From Chrysomallon squamiferum (lineage: Eukaryota; Mollusca; Gastropoda; Neomphalida; Peltospiridae), in contig CM022679.1 in assembly GCA_012295275.1 (NCBI GenBank), forward strand, positions 29,922,654-29,982,653: a DNA stretch of 60,000 nt. The letters are read 5' to 3'. The notes beneath the pieces were generated by a model that made no database searches, was not told the origin of the DNA, and was given only the letters and a program-made list of their open reading frames with translations. The position numbers were made by a program, and so were the translations under genes. How positions within the stretch are numbered: the first letter of the stretch is position 1; the number at the start of each line of letters is the position of its first letter. This document shows, one piece after another, positions 45,130-58,575 of this stretch.

Positions 45130-45435
45130 AGAAAAAAAAATTAAAAATGAAGAAAAACAATTGATGAAAAAAACAACAACAACAAAAAAAGGAGTAATAT
45201 TTCAGAATCGCACAGGTATTGTTCAAAACGAGAAATATTTTCCTGAAGGTGATAAATACAATAACAAGATATTTTAATCTTCATTTGTTTTTTTTGTTGT
45301 TTTTTTGTTGTTTTTTGTTTTTGTATTTTTAGTAAGTTAAAGCAAATTAAATGAAATACAATTCATAAAAACGTTGTACTATCAAAGGTATCGTTATTTC
45401 TGTGTGAAAAAGAAAATGAAGATACACGTCAAAAG
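45130..45435 (+). repeat. Duplicate of the gene 8 5' region with decoy start
   Basis: Resembles about 45590-45850. It shares the GAAATATTTTCCTGA-type block, the TCTGTGTGAAAAAGAAAATG lead-in and the beginning ATGAAGATACACGTC, which meets a stop within ten codons. A third partial copy is at about 47040-47230 in intron 2. Confidence 0.6.
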
Positions 45436-45831
45436 TAAAAAATAGATTTTGCAGAATCTATAGCAATACATTGGCATATGGCAAGTGATATTTCTGTCTA
45501 ATACAAGGTGGTATTTCAGAATCTCGGATGTCTTGTCACATACATATGTCTCTATGACTAATTAATACAAAAACGAAATAAGAAGGTGATTATTGGTTGT
45601 CTGCTCAAAATAGACAAATTCTAAAACGAAGATAAAGAATTCACAAGATATGTGAATTGACAGAAATTCATAGATATTCTTCGAAACGAGCAATATTTTC
45701 TTGAGGGACAAATGCGGTAATAACTATATATTTTAGCCGAAAGTTTGAAATTTCAATTATCTTCAGTCTATTTCAGTCTATTTTGTTATCAAAGCTGTCT
45801 TTGTATCTGTGTAAAGAAAAAAAATTCAAAA

Positions 45832-46164
45832 ATGAAGACACACATTTCCTGGGCAACGACCAGAATGTTGCTGCTTGTTTTGGCTTCATTTCTTCAAATG
45901 TACGTTGTTACAGACCGTAATGCATGTACAGACATCAGTTATTTCAGTGACAAGACTCAGAAAAACTTCGTTTCCTACAATATCTTTTGTTGGTTCAAAG
46001 GTCTCGGATTTCTGCAGTGCGTTCAGCAATGTCTTTTCAGAAGAAGATGTCAGAGCATCAATTATGACCTCACCACGAACATCTGTGATCTCAGTGACGC
46101 AGGAAATGACAGTGTGCATTCCAAACAGGGAAGTGTTTTCACAGAAATCTCAAAATGGCCGCAG
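45832..46164 (+). CDS. Gene 8 exon 1: signal peptide + PAN/apple
   Basis: 111 codons. ATG at 45832 is the first in-frame ATG. Donor CCGCAG|GTAAGT, phase 0. Confidence 0.88.
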
Positions 46165-46885
46165 GTAAGTATAGAAATGTTATTAGTTTGTAGCTGTTGT
46201 TCTTTCTTACACAGTTATTTTGAATGAGTAAATAGACGAATGTATGGAATGAAAAACAGTAAATAACTAATTAAACTATGTATTTCAGAGACTTGCCCTT
46301 CAGTGTGAGAATCACAGTTGTCCAAACGGTACTGTCTGTACAATTGTTAGACAAACAACAGACTGCAGTCCAGGTAAAAATATTAAATTTCTTTCTAGAG
46401 GAGTAACAACAACAACTACTACTACTACTACTACCAAGACCATCATATACATTAGTACTACAACTACTACTACTGTTGCTACTACTACCAACGTTGACTA
46501 ATAAAACATTTTGATTTTATAATGATGTTTTTAAATGTTTTAATCTGTTTTCAAAACATTTTCTGTTTCGCATTTTAATTTTTATTTAATTTTAATTTTT
46601 ATTATTATTATTTTTTTTTTTTTTTTTATTTTTTTTTTTTTAAGTCTAAGCCACTATTAGCAATAGACTTAAATTAAAATAAAACTGAATATTTTATTCC
46701 TTTTACACTGAATTCGAGAATGGACAATGTTTTATGGTTTTGGCTTAATGCTCGTTATACAGAACATTAATATCATTCAGCAAACCCTCGCTATGTACGC
46801 AATTTATTTAAAAAATAGATAATTTAAAAAACTGTAAAATATTACTGTCTATATACATTGTATGTACCCTGCAGTAAAGGTACAT

Positions 46886-46933
<48 letters not shown>

Positions 46934-49900
46934 GTTGTCTACGTAGTTATATGTGCATAATATGATAAAGTTACATTAATTTTAAAGTCTAATTAATTTT
47001 AAAACGTGACAAGAAGGTGATAATTGGCTGTCAACTAAAATTAAACAATTTACGAAAATGAAGATAAAGCATTAATGAAAAAAATAAAAATGATTAATTC
47101 TTCAGAAACTCATAGATACTGCTCGAAATACGAAATACTTTCCTAATATCAATGCAACAAAATATTTTAACACAAAGCTTGAAAACATTCATTTTCATTC
47201 TTTGGATTTTTCGTGAATTAAAACAAATTAAATTAAATATAGAAACTGAATTGTGTTATCGATTTATCCTGTGTATAATTTGTTATATTGTATCTGTACT
47301 TTATATGCATAGAGTAATAAAAGTATATATATATATTCTATTCAGAAATGTTTCCACTGGACCAGGGCTACACCAAGGGAGATAACTTGCCATTCTTTTA
47401 CAAGGTGCACACGGAGTCAGTAAGTTTTGAAACAGCAAGACAGACTTGTCTGCAAGAACAGGGACGACTCGTGGAAATAGAATCTGCTCAGAAAAACAAG
47501 TTTGTAGGTCACGTTTCTGAAGGTGAGTGTTTAAGTGTATATACATATACAGTAGAGTTTACGTGTATATACATATACAGTAGAGTTTAAGTGTATATAC
47601 ATATACAGTAGAGTGTTTAAGTGTATATATACATATACAGTAGAGTTTAAGTGTATATACATATACAGTAGAGTTTAACTGTATATACATATACAGTAGA
47701 GTTTAAGTGTATATACATATACAGAAGAGTTTAAGTGTATATACATATACAGTAGAGTTTAAGTGTATATACATATACAGAAGAGTTCACGTGTATATAC
47801 ATATACAGAAGAGTTTAAGTGTATATACATATACAGTAGAGTTTAAGTGTATATACATATACAGTAGAGTTTAAGTGTATATACATATACAGTAGAGTTT
47901 ACGTGTATATACATATACAATAGAGTTTAAGTGTATATACATATACAGTAGAGTGTTTAGGTGTGTATATACATATACAGTAGAGTGTTTAAGTGTGTAT
48001 ATACATATACAGTAGAGTTTAAGTGTATATACATATACAGTAGAGTTTAAGTGTATATACACATACAGTAGAGTTTACGTGTATATAAATATACAGTAGA
48101 GTTTAAGTGTATATACATATACAGAAGAGTTTACGTGTATATACATATACAGAAGAGTTTAAGTGTATATACATATACAGTAGGGTTTACATGTATATAC
48201 ATATACAGTAAAGTGTTTAAGTGTATATACATATACAGAAGAGTTTAAGTGTATATACATATACAGTAGAGTTTAAGTCTATATACATATACAGTAGAGT
48301 TTACGTGTATATACATATACAGTAGAGTTTAAGTGTATATACATATACAGTAGAGTTTACGTGTATATACACATACAGTAGAGTTTAAGTGTATATACAT
48401 ATACAGTAGAGTTTACGTCTATATACATATACAGTAGAGTTTAAGTGTATATACATATACAGTAGAGTTTACGTGTATATACATATGCAATAGAGTTTAA
48501 GTGTATATACATATACAATAGAGTTTAAGTGTATATACATATACAGTAGAGTTTACGTGTATATACATATACAGTAGAGTGTTTAAGTGTATATACATAT
48601 ACAATAGAGTTTAAGTGTATATACATATACAGTAGAGTTTACGTGTATATACACATACAGTAGAGTTTAAGTGTATATACATATACAGTAGAGTTTAAGT
48701 GTATATACATATACAGTAGAGTTTATGTGTATATACATATACAGTAGAGTTTAAGTGTATATACATATACAGTAGAGTTTAAGTGTATATACATATACAG
48801 TAGAGTTTAAGTGTATATACATATACAGTAGAGTTTACGTGTATATACACATACAGTAGAGTTTAAGTGTATATACATATACAGTAGAGTTTAAGTGTAT
48901 ATACATATACAGTAGAGTTTACGTGTATATACATATACAGAAGAGTTTACGTGTACATACATATACAGAAGAGTTTAAGTGTATATACATATACAGTAGA
49001 GTTTACGTGTATATACATATACAGAAGAGTTTACGTGTATATACATATACAGAAGAGTTTACGTGTATATACATATACAGTAGAGTTTACGTGTATATAC
49101 ATATACAGAAGAGTGTACGTGTATATACATATACAGTACAGTTTACGTGTATATACATATACAGAAGAGTTTAAGTGTGTATATACATATACAGTAGAGT
49201 TTACGTGTATATACATATACAGAAGAGTTTAAGTGTGTATATACATATACAGTAGAGTTTACGTGTATATACATATACAGTAGAGTTTAAGTGTATATAC
49301 ATATACAGTAGAGTTTAAGTGTATATACATATACAGTAGAGTTTACGTGTATATACATATACAGAAGAGTTTAAGTGTGTATATACATATACAGTAGAGT
49401 GTTTAAGTGTATATACATATACAGTAGAGTTTAAGTGTGCATATACATATACAGTAGAGTGTTTAAGTGTGTATATACATATACAGTAGAGTTTAATTGT
49501 ATATACATATACAGTAGAGTTTACGTGTATATACATATACAGTAGAGTTTACGTGTATATACATATACAGTAGAGTTTACGTGTATATACATATACAGAA
49601 GAGTTTAAGTGTATATACATATACAGTAGTTTTTGTATATATATACATATACAGTAGATATTTAGAGTTTATATATACATATACAGTAGAGTTTACGTGT
49701 ATATACATATACAGAAGAGTTTAAGTGTGTATATACATATACAGAAGAGTTTAAGTGTGTATATACATATACAGAAGAGTTTAAGTGTATATACATATAC
49801 AGTAGAGTTTACGTGTATATACATATACAGAAGAGTTTAAGTGTGTATATACATATACAGTAGAGTTTACGTGTATATACATATACAGAAGAGTTTACGT

Positions 49901-52900
49901 GTATATACATATACAGAAGAGTTTAAGTGTGTATATACATATACAGTAGAGTTTACGTGTATATACATATACAGTAGAGTTTAAGTGTATATACATATAT
50001 AGTAGAGTTTATGTGTATATACATATACAGTAGAGTGTTTAAGTGTGTATATATACATATACAGTAGAGTTTAAGTGTATATACATATACAGTAGAGTTT
50101 AAGTGTATATACATATACAATAGAGTTTAAGTGTATATACATATACAGTAGAGTTTAAGTGTATATACATATACAGTAGAGTTTAAGTGTATATACATAT
50201 ACAATAGAGTTTAAGTGTATATACATATACAGTAGAGAGTTTAAGTTTAAGTTTAAGTGTATATACATATACAGTAGAGTTTAAGTGTATATACATATAC
50301 AGTAGAGTTTAAGTGTATATACATATACAGTAGAGTTTACGTGTATATACATATACAGTAGAGTTTAAGTGTATATACATATACAATAGAGTTTAAGTGT
50401 ATATACATATACAGTAGAGTGTTTAAGTGTGTATATACATATACAGTAGAGTGTTTAAGTGTGTATATACATATACAGTAGAGTGTTTAAGTGTGTATAT
50501 ACATATACAGTAGAGTTTAAGTGTATATACATATACAGTAGAGTTTACGTGTATATACATATACAGAAGAGTTTAAGTGTGTATATATATACATATACAG
50601 TAGAGTGTTTAAGTGTATATACATATACAGTAGAGTTTAAGTTTAATATACATACAGTAGAGTTTAAGTGTATATACATATACAGTAGAGTTTAAGTGTA
50701 TATACATATACAGTAGAGTTTAAGTGTATATACATATACAGTAGAGTTTAAGTGTATATACATATACAGTAGAGTTTAAGTGTATATACATATACAGTAG
50801 AGTTTAAGTGTATATACATATACAGTAGAGTTTAAGTGTATATACATATACAGTAGAGTTTATGTGTATATACATATACAGTAGAGTTTAAGTGTATATA
50901 CATATACAGTAGAGTTTAAGTGTATATACATATACAGTAGAGTTTAAGTGTATATACATATACAGTAGAGTTTAAAGTGTATATATACATATACAGTAGA
51001 GTTTTAAGTGTATATACATATACAGTAGAGTTTAAGTGTATATACATATACAGTAGAGTTTAAGTGTATATACATATACAGAAGAGTTTACGTGTATATA
51101 CATATACAGTAGAGTTTACATACATATACAGAAGAGTTTAAGTGTATATACATATACAGTAGAGTTTAAGTGTATTACATATACAGTAGAGTTTGTATAT
51201 ACATATACAGAAGAGTTTACGTGTATATACATATACAGAAGAGTTTGTATATACATATGTATATACATATACAGTAGAGTTTACGTGTATATACATATAC
51301 AGAAGAGTTTACGTGTATATACATATACAGTACAGTTTACGTGTATATACATATACAGAAGAGTTTAAGTGTGTATATACATATACATAGTTTACGTGTA
51401 TATACATATACAGAAGAGTTTACGTGTATATACATATACAGAAGAGTTTACGTGTATATACATATACAGTAGAGTTTAAGTGTATATACATATACAGTAG
51501 AGTTTAAGTGTATATACATATACAGTAGAGTTTAAGTGTATATACATATACAGTAGAGTTTACGTGTATATACATACACAGAAGAGTTTAAGTGTGTATA
51601 TACATATACAGTAGAGTGTTTAAGTGTATATACATATACAGTAGAGTTTAAGTGTGCATATACATATACAGTAGAGTGTTTAAGTGTGTATATACATATA
51701 CAGTAGAGTTTAAGTGTATATACATATACAGTAGAGTTTACGTGTATATACATATACAGTAGAGTTTACGTGTATATACATATACAGTAGAGTTTACGTG
51801 TATATACATATACAGAAGAGTTTAAGTGTATATACATATACAGTAGAGTTTACGTGTATATACATATACAGTAGAGTTTACGTGTATATACATATACAGA
51901 AGAGTTTAAGTGTATATACATATACAGTAGAGTTTACGTGTATATACATATACAGAAGAGTTTAAGTGTATATACATATACAGTAGAGTTTACGTGTATA
52001 TACATATACAGAAGAGTTTAAGTGTATATACATATACAGTAGAGTTTACGTGTATATACATATACAGAAGAGTTTAAGTGTGTATATACATATACAGAAG
52101 AGTTTAAGTGTGTATATACATATACAGAAGAGTTTAAGTGTATATACATATACAGTAGAGTTTACGTGTATATACATATACAGAAGAGTTTAAGTGTGTA
52201 TATACATATACAGTAGAGTGTACGTGTATATACATATACAGAAGAGTTTACGTGTATATACATATACAGAAGAGTTTAAGTGTGTATATACATATACAGT
52301 AGAGTTTACGTGTATATACATATACAGTAGAGTTTAAGTGTATATACATATATAGTAAAGTTTATGTGTATATACATATACAGTAGAGTGTTTAAGTGTG
52401 TATATATACATATACAGTAGAGTTTACGTGTATATACATATACAGTAGAGTTTAAGTGTGTATGTACATATACAGTAGAGTTTAAGTGTATATACATATA
52501 CAGTAGAGTTTAAGTGTATATACATATACAGTAGAGTTTACGTGTATATACACATACAGTAGAGTTTAAGTGTATATACATATACAGTAGAGTTTAAGTG
52601 TATATACATATACAGTAGAGTTTACGTGTATATACATATACAGAAGAGTTTAAGTGTATATACATATACAGTAGGGTTTACGTGTATATACATATACAGT
52701 AGAGTTTACGTGTATATACATATACAGTAGAGTGTTTAAGTGTGTATATACATATACAGTAGAGTTTACGTGTATATACATATACAGTAGAGTTTACGTG
52801 TATATACATATACAGTAGAGTGTTTAAGTGTGTATATACATATACAGTAGAGTGTTTTAGTGTGTATATACATATACAGTAGAGTTTACGTGTATATACA

Positions 52901-55200
52901 TATACAGTAGAGTTTACGTGTATATACATATACAGTAGAGTTTAAGTGTGTATATACATATACAGTAGAGTGTTTAAGTGTGTATATACATATACAGTAG
53001 AGTTTACGTGTATATACATATACAGTAGAGTTTACGTGTATATACATATATACAGTAGAGTTTACATGTATATACATATACAGTAGAGTTTACATGTATA
53101 TACATATATAGTAGAGTTTACATGTATATACATATATACAGTAGAGTTTACATGTATATACATATATAGTAGAGTTTACATGTATATACATATACAGAAG
53201 AGTTTACGTGTATATACATATACAGTAGAGTTTACGTGTATATATATATATACAGTAGAGTTTACGTGTATATACATATACAGTAGAGTTTACGTGTATA
53301 TACGAACACGTATGTGTCATGATAATCGGATAACTCTGACACTTACTGCTGTTTGACAGATGCCAAACACTTAGTAATTTTTGAGGAAGTAAACTGTATG
53401 CTTCGTTCTTTGTACATATCTATTATTCAAAATATTTCAATATTCATTTATAATACCTTTCAGCTAGCCGAGGTGACCATACTTTAGTCTGGTTAGGGGC
53501 CACTGATCTGCGGGGAAGTACCTGGCTTTGGAACACAAGCAATACTCAACTTGACTTCGCATACTGGCTGCCTGGCCAGCCTGACAATTATGGAAATGGC
53601 GAACATTGTCTTTCTTTGGTTGTATCCAGTCCATATGGCTGGAATGATTTGCCCTGTACTTTTACAACGATGTTCATCTGCGAAATCCCTTACCCATAGT
53701 AAAGACAATCCGTTTAATTTCTAAAAGAACATTTTTGAACAGAAATGTTTTTCTCTTCTTTGTTCTTTCTTTTTCATACGTTCACGCATTCTTACATACG
53801 AACAGATATATACATATATTATATTACATACATTCATAGGTCGTGCATATAATACATATACACACACACACGCGTATACTGTTTCCCTTCGTCTTTCTGT
53901 CTTCTGCATAAGTTCATGCAAATAAGCACATATATACTTATGTTGCATACATGATATTATATACATGTATACAATTGTGTGCGAGTGTGTAGAAATCTTG
54001 TCATTTCTGAGCAACCTCATCTGCACACACACACATATATATATATATGTATCTATCTATATATATGTATATATATTATATATATGTGTGTCCGTATATA
54101 TATATATATATATATATATACACAAACACACGCACACGTACAGATATAGATACATAAATACATACATACATACATACATACACATGCATACTTACCGAAC
54201 ATACCTACCTTCATACTTCAAGGTATACATAGACTCATACATAAGAAAGGTTTCATTGATGATCGAGTGATATTGTCGCTCGCCTCCGGCTGATATATAC
54301 AAACAACAACATAACACCATTCGAGTAGACTACATACATAGCACCATTCGAGTAGACTACATACACAGCACCATTCGAGTAGACTACATACACAGCACCA
54401 TTCGAGTAGACTACATACACAGCACCACTCGAGTAGACTACATACACAGCACCATTCGAGTAGACTACATACACAGCACCATTCGAGTAGACTACATACA
54501 TAGCACCATTCGAGTAGACTACATACATAGCACCATTCGAGTAGACTACATACATAGCACCATTCGAGTAGACTACATACATAGCACCATTCGAGTAGAC
54601 TACATACACAGCACCATTCGAGTAGACTACATACATAGCACCATTCGAGTAGACTACATACATAGCACCATTCGAGTAGACTACATACATAGCACCATTC
54701 GAGTAGACTACATACATAGCACCATTCGAGTAGACTACATACACAGCACATAAACATACTGAAAATACGACCACACACATAAACCTTCTACGTGGACATA
54801 ACCACACTCGAACCCAAACACTCACAGGCACAGAACCGAAATCAACACAATCATAAACACAGATTGTAAACGATAAATATAAAACAAAGAAAGAAACAAA
54901 CACATCATAAACATGAACTAATCTATTAGTATGACACAAATGTGACTGTAGCAGACACGAAATTCGCTGTAAAATTAGCTTATTTGTTTCTTGTTCTTTT
55001 TCATTTACAGGTTAAACAAAACGTTTCCTGATAGCTTGTCAAACGTTAATTCTCTGTGTAGTGCTGCTACTAGTATTTTTGAAAAGTGCCAAGAGAAATG
55101 TATGGATACGTTGTCCGTTTTAAATTCGATAACTTTTTGCACATTGTTTTATCTTATAAGAAATATCTTGTCACTGCTCAATAAAAACTAAATTAAAAGT
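45832..55200 (+). CDS. Gene 8: divergent intact PAN/EGF-like/C-type lectin, QPD type
   Basis: Exons of 333, 85, 177 and 236 bp encode 276 residues ending at TAG 53697-53699. The signal region MKTHISWATTRMLLLVLASF is longer than in the other genes. The PAN domain begins at ACTDISYFSDKTQKNF and keeps QCVQQCLFRRRCQSINYD. The EGF-like exon is nearly the gene 2/3 version. The CTLD has VWLGATDLRGSTWLW (WIGL-like), LPGQPDNYGNGEHC, GWNDLPC and MFICEIPYP. QPD with WND is the classical galactose-type calcium site. Intron 3 is about 5.9 kb, almost all minisatellite. The first AATAAA is only at 55180, after a strong acceptor at 55010, so a spliced 3' UTR is likely. Confidence 0.88.
46290..46374 (+). CDS. 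Gene 8 exon 2: EGF-like module
   Basis: 85 bp, RLALQCENHSCPNGTVC then TIVRQTTDCSPG. It is far more like gene 2 and 3 than the rest of gene 8 is, with an intron of only 125 bp before it. Confidence 0.88.
46891..46927. repeat. (CA)n microsatellite, gene 8 intron 2
   Basis: About 18 CA units. Confidence 0.95.
47346..47522 (+). CDS. Gene 8 exon 3: CTLD first half
   Basis: 177 bp, acceptor CTATTCAG|AA, donor GAAG|GTGAGT. MFPLDQGYTKGDNLPFFYK, RQTCLQEQGRLVEIESAQK. Confidence 0.9.
47523..53299 (+). repeat. 28-bp minisatellite filling gene 8 intron 3
   Basis: Roughly 200 tandem units built on GTGTATATACATATACAG and TAGAGTTTAA. Recurrent variants are TTACGTG for TTAAGTG, GAAGAG for GTAGAG, and units lengthened by GT or GTGT. 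Every unit has the perfect palindrome GTATATAC. The array starts at the splice donor itself. Tyr/Val/Thr/Ile-rich ORFs in it are artefacts. Units around 49315-49536 recur in order at 51532-51753, exactly 2217 bp later. Confidence 0.97.
53464..53699 (+). CDS. Gene 8 exon 4: CTLD second half and stop
   Basis: 236 bp, acceptor CTTTCAG|CTAGCC. WLGATDLRGSTWLW, GQPDNYGNGEHC, GWNDLPC, MFICEIPYP, TAG. Confidence 0.9.
54020..54180. repeat. TA/CA/CATA microsatellites downstream of gene 8 CDS
   Basis: Alternating AT and AC/ACAT runs. Confidence 0.9.
54315..54750. repeat. 27-bp minisatellite
   Basis: About 16 nearly identical units containing CATTCGAGTAGACTACATAC and ending AGCAC. Units alternate ACACAGCAC and ACATAGCAC. 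The unit is nine codons long, so two minus-strand frames stay open over 500 bp; I treat these as by-products. Confidence 0.95.
55011..55200 (+). other. Candidate gene 8 3'-terminal exon
   Basis: A long pyrimidine tract ending TTTTTCATTTACAG precedes 55011 and AATAAA follows at 55180. A GTAAAG donor overlaps the gene 8 stop (53699), and joining the two would rebuild TAG at the junction, leaving this exon untranslated. The frame through it is open for about 59 codons with a hydrophobic end (FCTLFYLIRNILSLL). Confidence 0.45.
55180..55185 (+). terminator. Gene 8 polyadenylation signal AATAAA
   Basis: First AATAAA in a plausible context downstream of the gene 8 stop. Confidence 0.5.
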
Positions 55201-55313
55201 ACTTTCTGTGTTTATATTGGAAAAATTGGTTTTATATTATATTCGTATGTACGTACTTAATATGTATATATGTGTGTAAGTAATTAAGTATGTATGTATA
55301 TGGTTTGTTCTAT

Positions 55314-55345
<32 letters not shown>

Positions 55346-55789
55346 CGTGTGTGTGTGTGTGTGTCTGTGTGTTGAATGTGCAGATATGTGTATGCATGTG
55401 TATGCATGTGTATACGTCTATATGTAGTTGTTTTTTCTTGTATATATATATATATACATTACGTGTATATGTATTTATGTGTGAGTGTCATTTATATAAT
55501 AATGTTGTTTTTTTGTTGTAATACTTCACCAATACTTAAAAGGATTTCTACCTTAAGTGAAAGAAGAATATATATACTTGTGTAACAGTCTGACTCAATT
55601 CAGTTTCGATATTTAATTTAATTTGCTTTAATTCTCTTAAAATGCAAAGAATGAAGGCAAATGAAATTTCAAGTGTTCTGTAAAGATAAGGTGTTGTATT
55701 AATACCAACAATATCTGTGACTTATCATGATTTTCTTATCATCAACAGCTTCCATCGGTTTGTTGTTATAGATTATATAATATATTTAG

Positions 55790-56255
<466 letters not shown>

Positions 56256-56611
56256 GATCTGAGCCATAACCAATGTAAAATCCATGTTTCTTCCTTAATA
56301 ATGCATAAATTTCAATTTCAATAATTAAACAACGTCACTGGTAGAGATCACTAAGACAAAAGAATAAACTTTTAAATGGTTTACAAGTTCACGTCTGAAT
56401 TACTTTTCTGCTTTCTCACTCTCGTATATAATCTATAGACACATTATCAAATGATATTTCAATTCTAAACTCTATAGTTCTGTTATCCTTGTTACATATT
56501 TCAAGTAGTTCAGTATATCCACACATAAAAGCTCTGTGCACTGTGTTATAATTAACGCCATTTTGAAAAGGATAAATTCTTCTGAATGAATACAACCAGA
56601 TATTCAGGGGA

Positions 56612-56616
56612 GTATG

Positions 56617-56650
<34 letters not shown>

Positions 56651-56740
56651 TGTATGTATGTATGTATGTATGTATGTATGTATGTATGTATGTATGTATG
56701 TATGTATGTATGTATGTATGTATGTATGTATGTATGTATG

Positions 56741-56774
<34 letters not shown>

Positions 56775-56840
56775 TGTATGTATGTATGTATGTATGTATG
56801 TATGTATGTATGTATGTATGTATGTATGTATGTATGTATT
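56612..56840. repeat. (TATG)n tetranucleotide array
   Basis: About 57 units, nearly perfect. Open in several frames on both strands. Confidence 0.98.
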
Positions 56841-57336
56841 GATTGTTTTGTAAACAGACTGATGTAAGTGGTAGGCTTTCACGTATTTTTCATGTTGGTA
56901 ATTTTGCATCTCTAACGAATCGTGGCAACAACAAAAAGAAAAGTGTTTTCCCCGTAACAATTTAAAATAAATATTTCATGGAACACCTATCAACATGCAG
57001 TGTGTGTGATCTCGTAAATAAAAACATATCGATTTCTCCAACACTTCAGTGCGGAAAGTAAATTCAGAAATATATGCACGCACGCACGCACGCACGCAAT
57101 GAAACCAGCAATGAAAGGAATGTAGCCAGATCGATTCATATATATATATATATATACACATAACATGCATATATATATATATGTGCGTGAGTGTTTTCAA
57201 TATAAAAGTGTGTGTATTTATGTGCATATGTATATATATAGATGTGTATGTTTGTGTGTGTGGTTAACAGTTGTAGTAATACTACTACTACTACTACAAT
57301 TACTACAACTACTACCACTACTACTACTACTACTAC

Positions 57337-57376
<40 letters not shown>

Positions 57377-57864
57377 TCCAATTTACTCCTGTAGCATTAA
57401 AAATATACGTAGCAATTCATACTCATCACTATTCTTATCAAGACAAACAAAATTCGGGTGGAAATACCCGTGATGCAAGGAAAACGAGGACAGGTTTTAT
57501 AACTGTGCTGCGCTTTACAGATCATGAAAGATGAAAACTGCTTCTGTTTGCTCGACAACAAGGGATTTGTTTCATTCTCTTCTTGAATACAGGAGATCAA
57601 CTATCATGACCTTAGAGAAATACAAAATGCTGTAGAGACTGAGTCAGGAAACCATTGCTCAGAGAAAATGTTAACCAATCAAACGTTAGCTGTACACTGT
57701 AATCAAAGGATTTTTTTTTTTTTACACACGTTTGTAATAATAATAAATTGCTGCAATAATTGCACACAGTTCAAATAACGATAAACTAAATCAGACAATT
57801 TTGGCGTAGTTTTCATTTCATTATTTTTACAATTTTGCTTTCCAATTTGTAAGAATACTTTTAA

Positions 57865-57867
<3 letters not shown>

Positions 57868-57918
<51 letters not shown>
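57868..57918. repeat. Poly-T run
   Basis: About 50 T residues, possibly the A-tail of a minus-oriented retroposon; no body recognised. Confidence 0.8.
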
Positions 57919-58144
57919 CATCTATCTTTGCTATATCAGGAGAAGTTAATATTTCTGAATAAATAAGCATGCACATTCACAAATGTACCTGATGTACCGA
58001 ACGATCCTGACATGTTTCTGTGCATTAATAATACACATAAGTAAAATTATGTTCTCGACACGTCGTGTTGAATAACAATTTATATTAATTGTTTGGATAA
58101 TGTGTGCATGTATATGAGTGTGTGTGATTCTGTCTTTCTGTGTT

Positions 58145-58149
<5 letters not shown>

Positions 58150-58215
<66 letters not shown>
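58150..58215. repeat. (GT)n-(AT)n microsatellite
   Basis: GT run leading into about 28 AT units. Confidence 0.95.
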
Positions 58216-58223
<8 letters not shown>

Positions 58224-58575
58224 CTATGTATGTATGTATATGTGTATGAGTGTGTATGAGTGTGTATGTGTGTTTGTGTGTGATATATATGATATGAAAT
58301 ATAGACTACACTGGACAGAAACAGAAATTGCAGTTTAAAGATTCTGCAGTAATTTGATATTTACTGTACTCGTTGATGTATACTGAGAAACATACACATA
58401 TGCAACAAATGCAATGACATCATATGTACATAATTTATAACCAACTTCTCCAAAACAACCACAAAGTACTTTTATTTTAATTTTATTGACAAATGACAAG
58501 ACATTTCTCTTAAGATAAAACAATGTGAAAAACGTTATCGAATTTTAAAATTGACAAATATTGAAACTGTTTCAG

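Larger units (their letters stand above)
40851..45831. other. Intergenic region, genes 7 to 8
   Basis: GATA (40889-40930), CATA (about 41107-41210) and TAA arrays; R copy 4 with a SINE; 42740-43190 unexplained non-simple sequence with a short ORF I do not trust; ATC (43196-43236) and ATT/CTA arrays; CA/TA-rich 44180-44460; a MITE-like element at 44829-45052; and a duplicated 5' region of gene 8 from about 45130. Confidence 0.65.

Noticed and set aside
47523-53299. Many Tyr/Val/Ile/Thr-rich ORFs on both strands
   Set aside because: Produced by the 28-bp minisatellite; frames change with each unit.
47523-53299. CRISPR-like array
   Set aside because: Units are contiguous with no unique spacers, and the context is a eukaryotic intron.
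54991-55191. Separate small membrane protein gene
   Set aside because: The start lies before a strong splice acceptor; better explained as part of a 3'-terminal exon of gene 8.
56586-56960. Tyr-Met-Cys-Val and Thr-Tyr-Ile-His repeat proteins
   Set aside because: Translation of a (TATG)n array in all frames.
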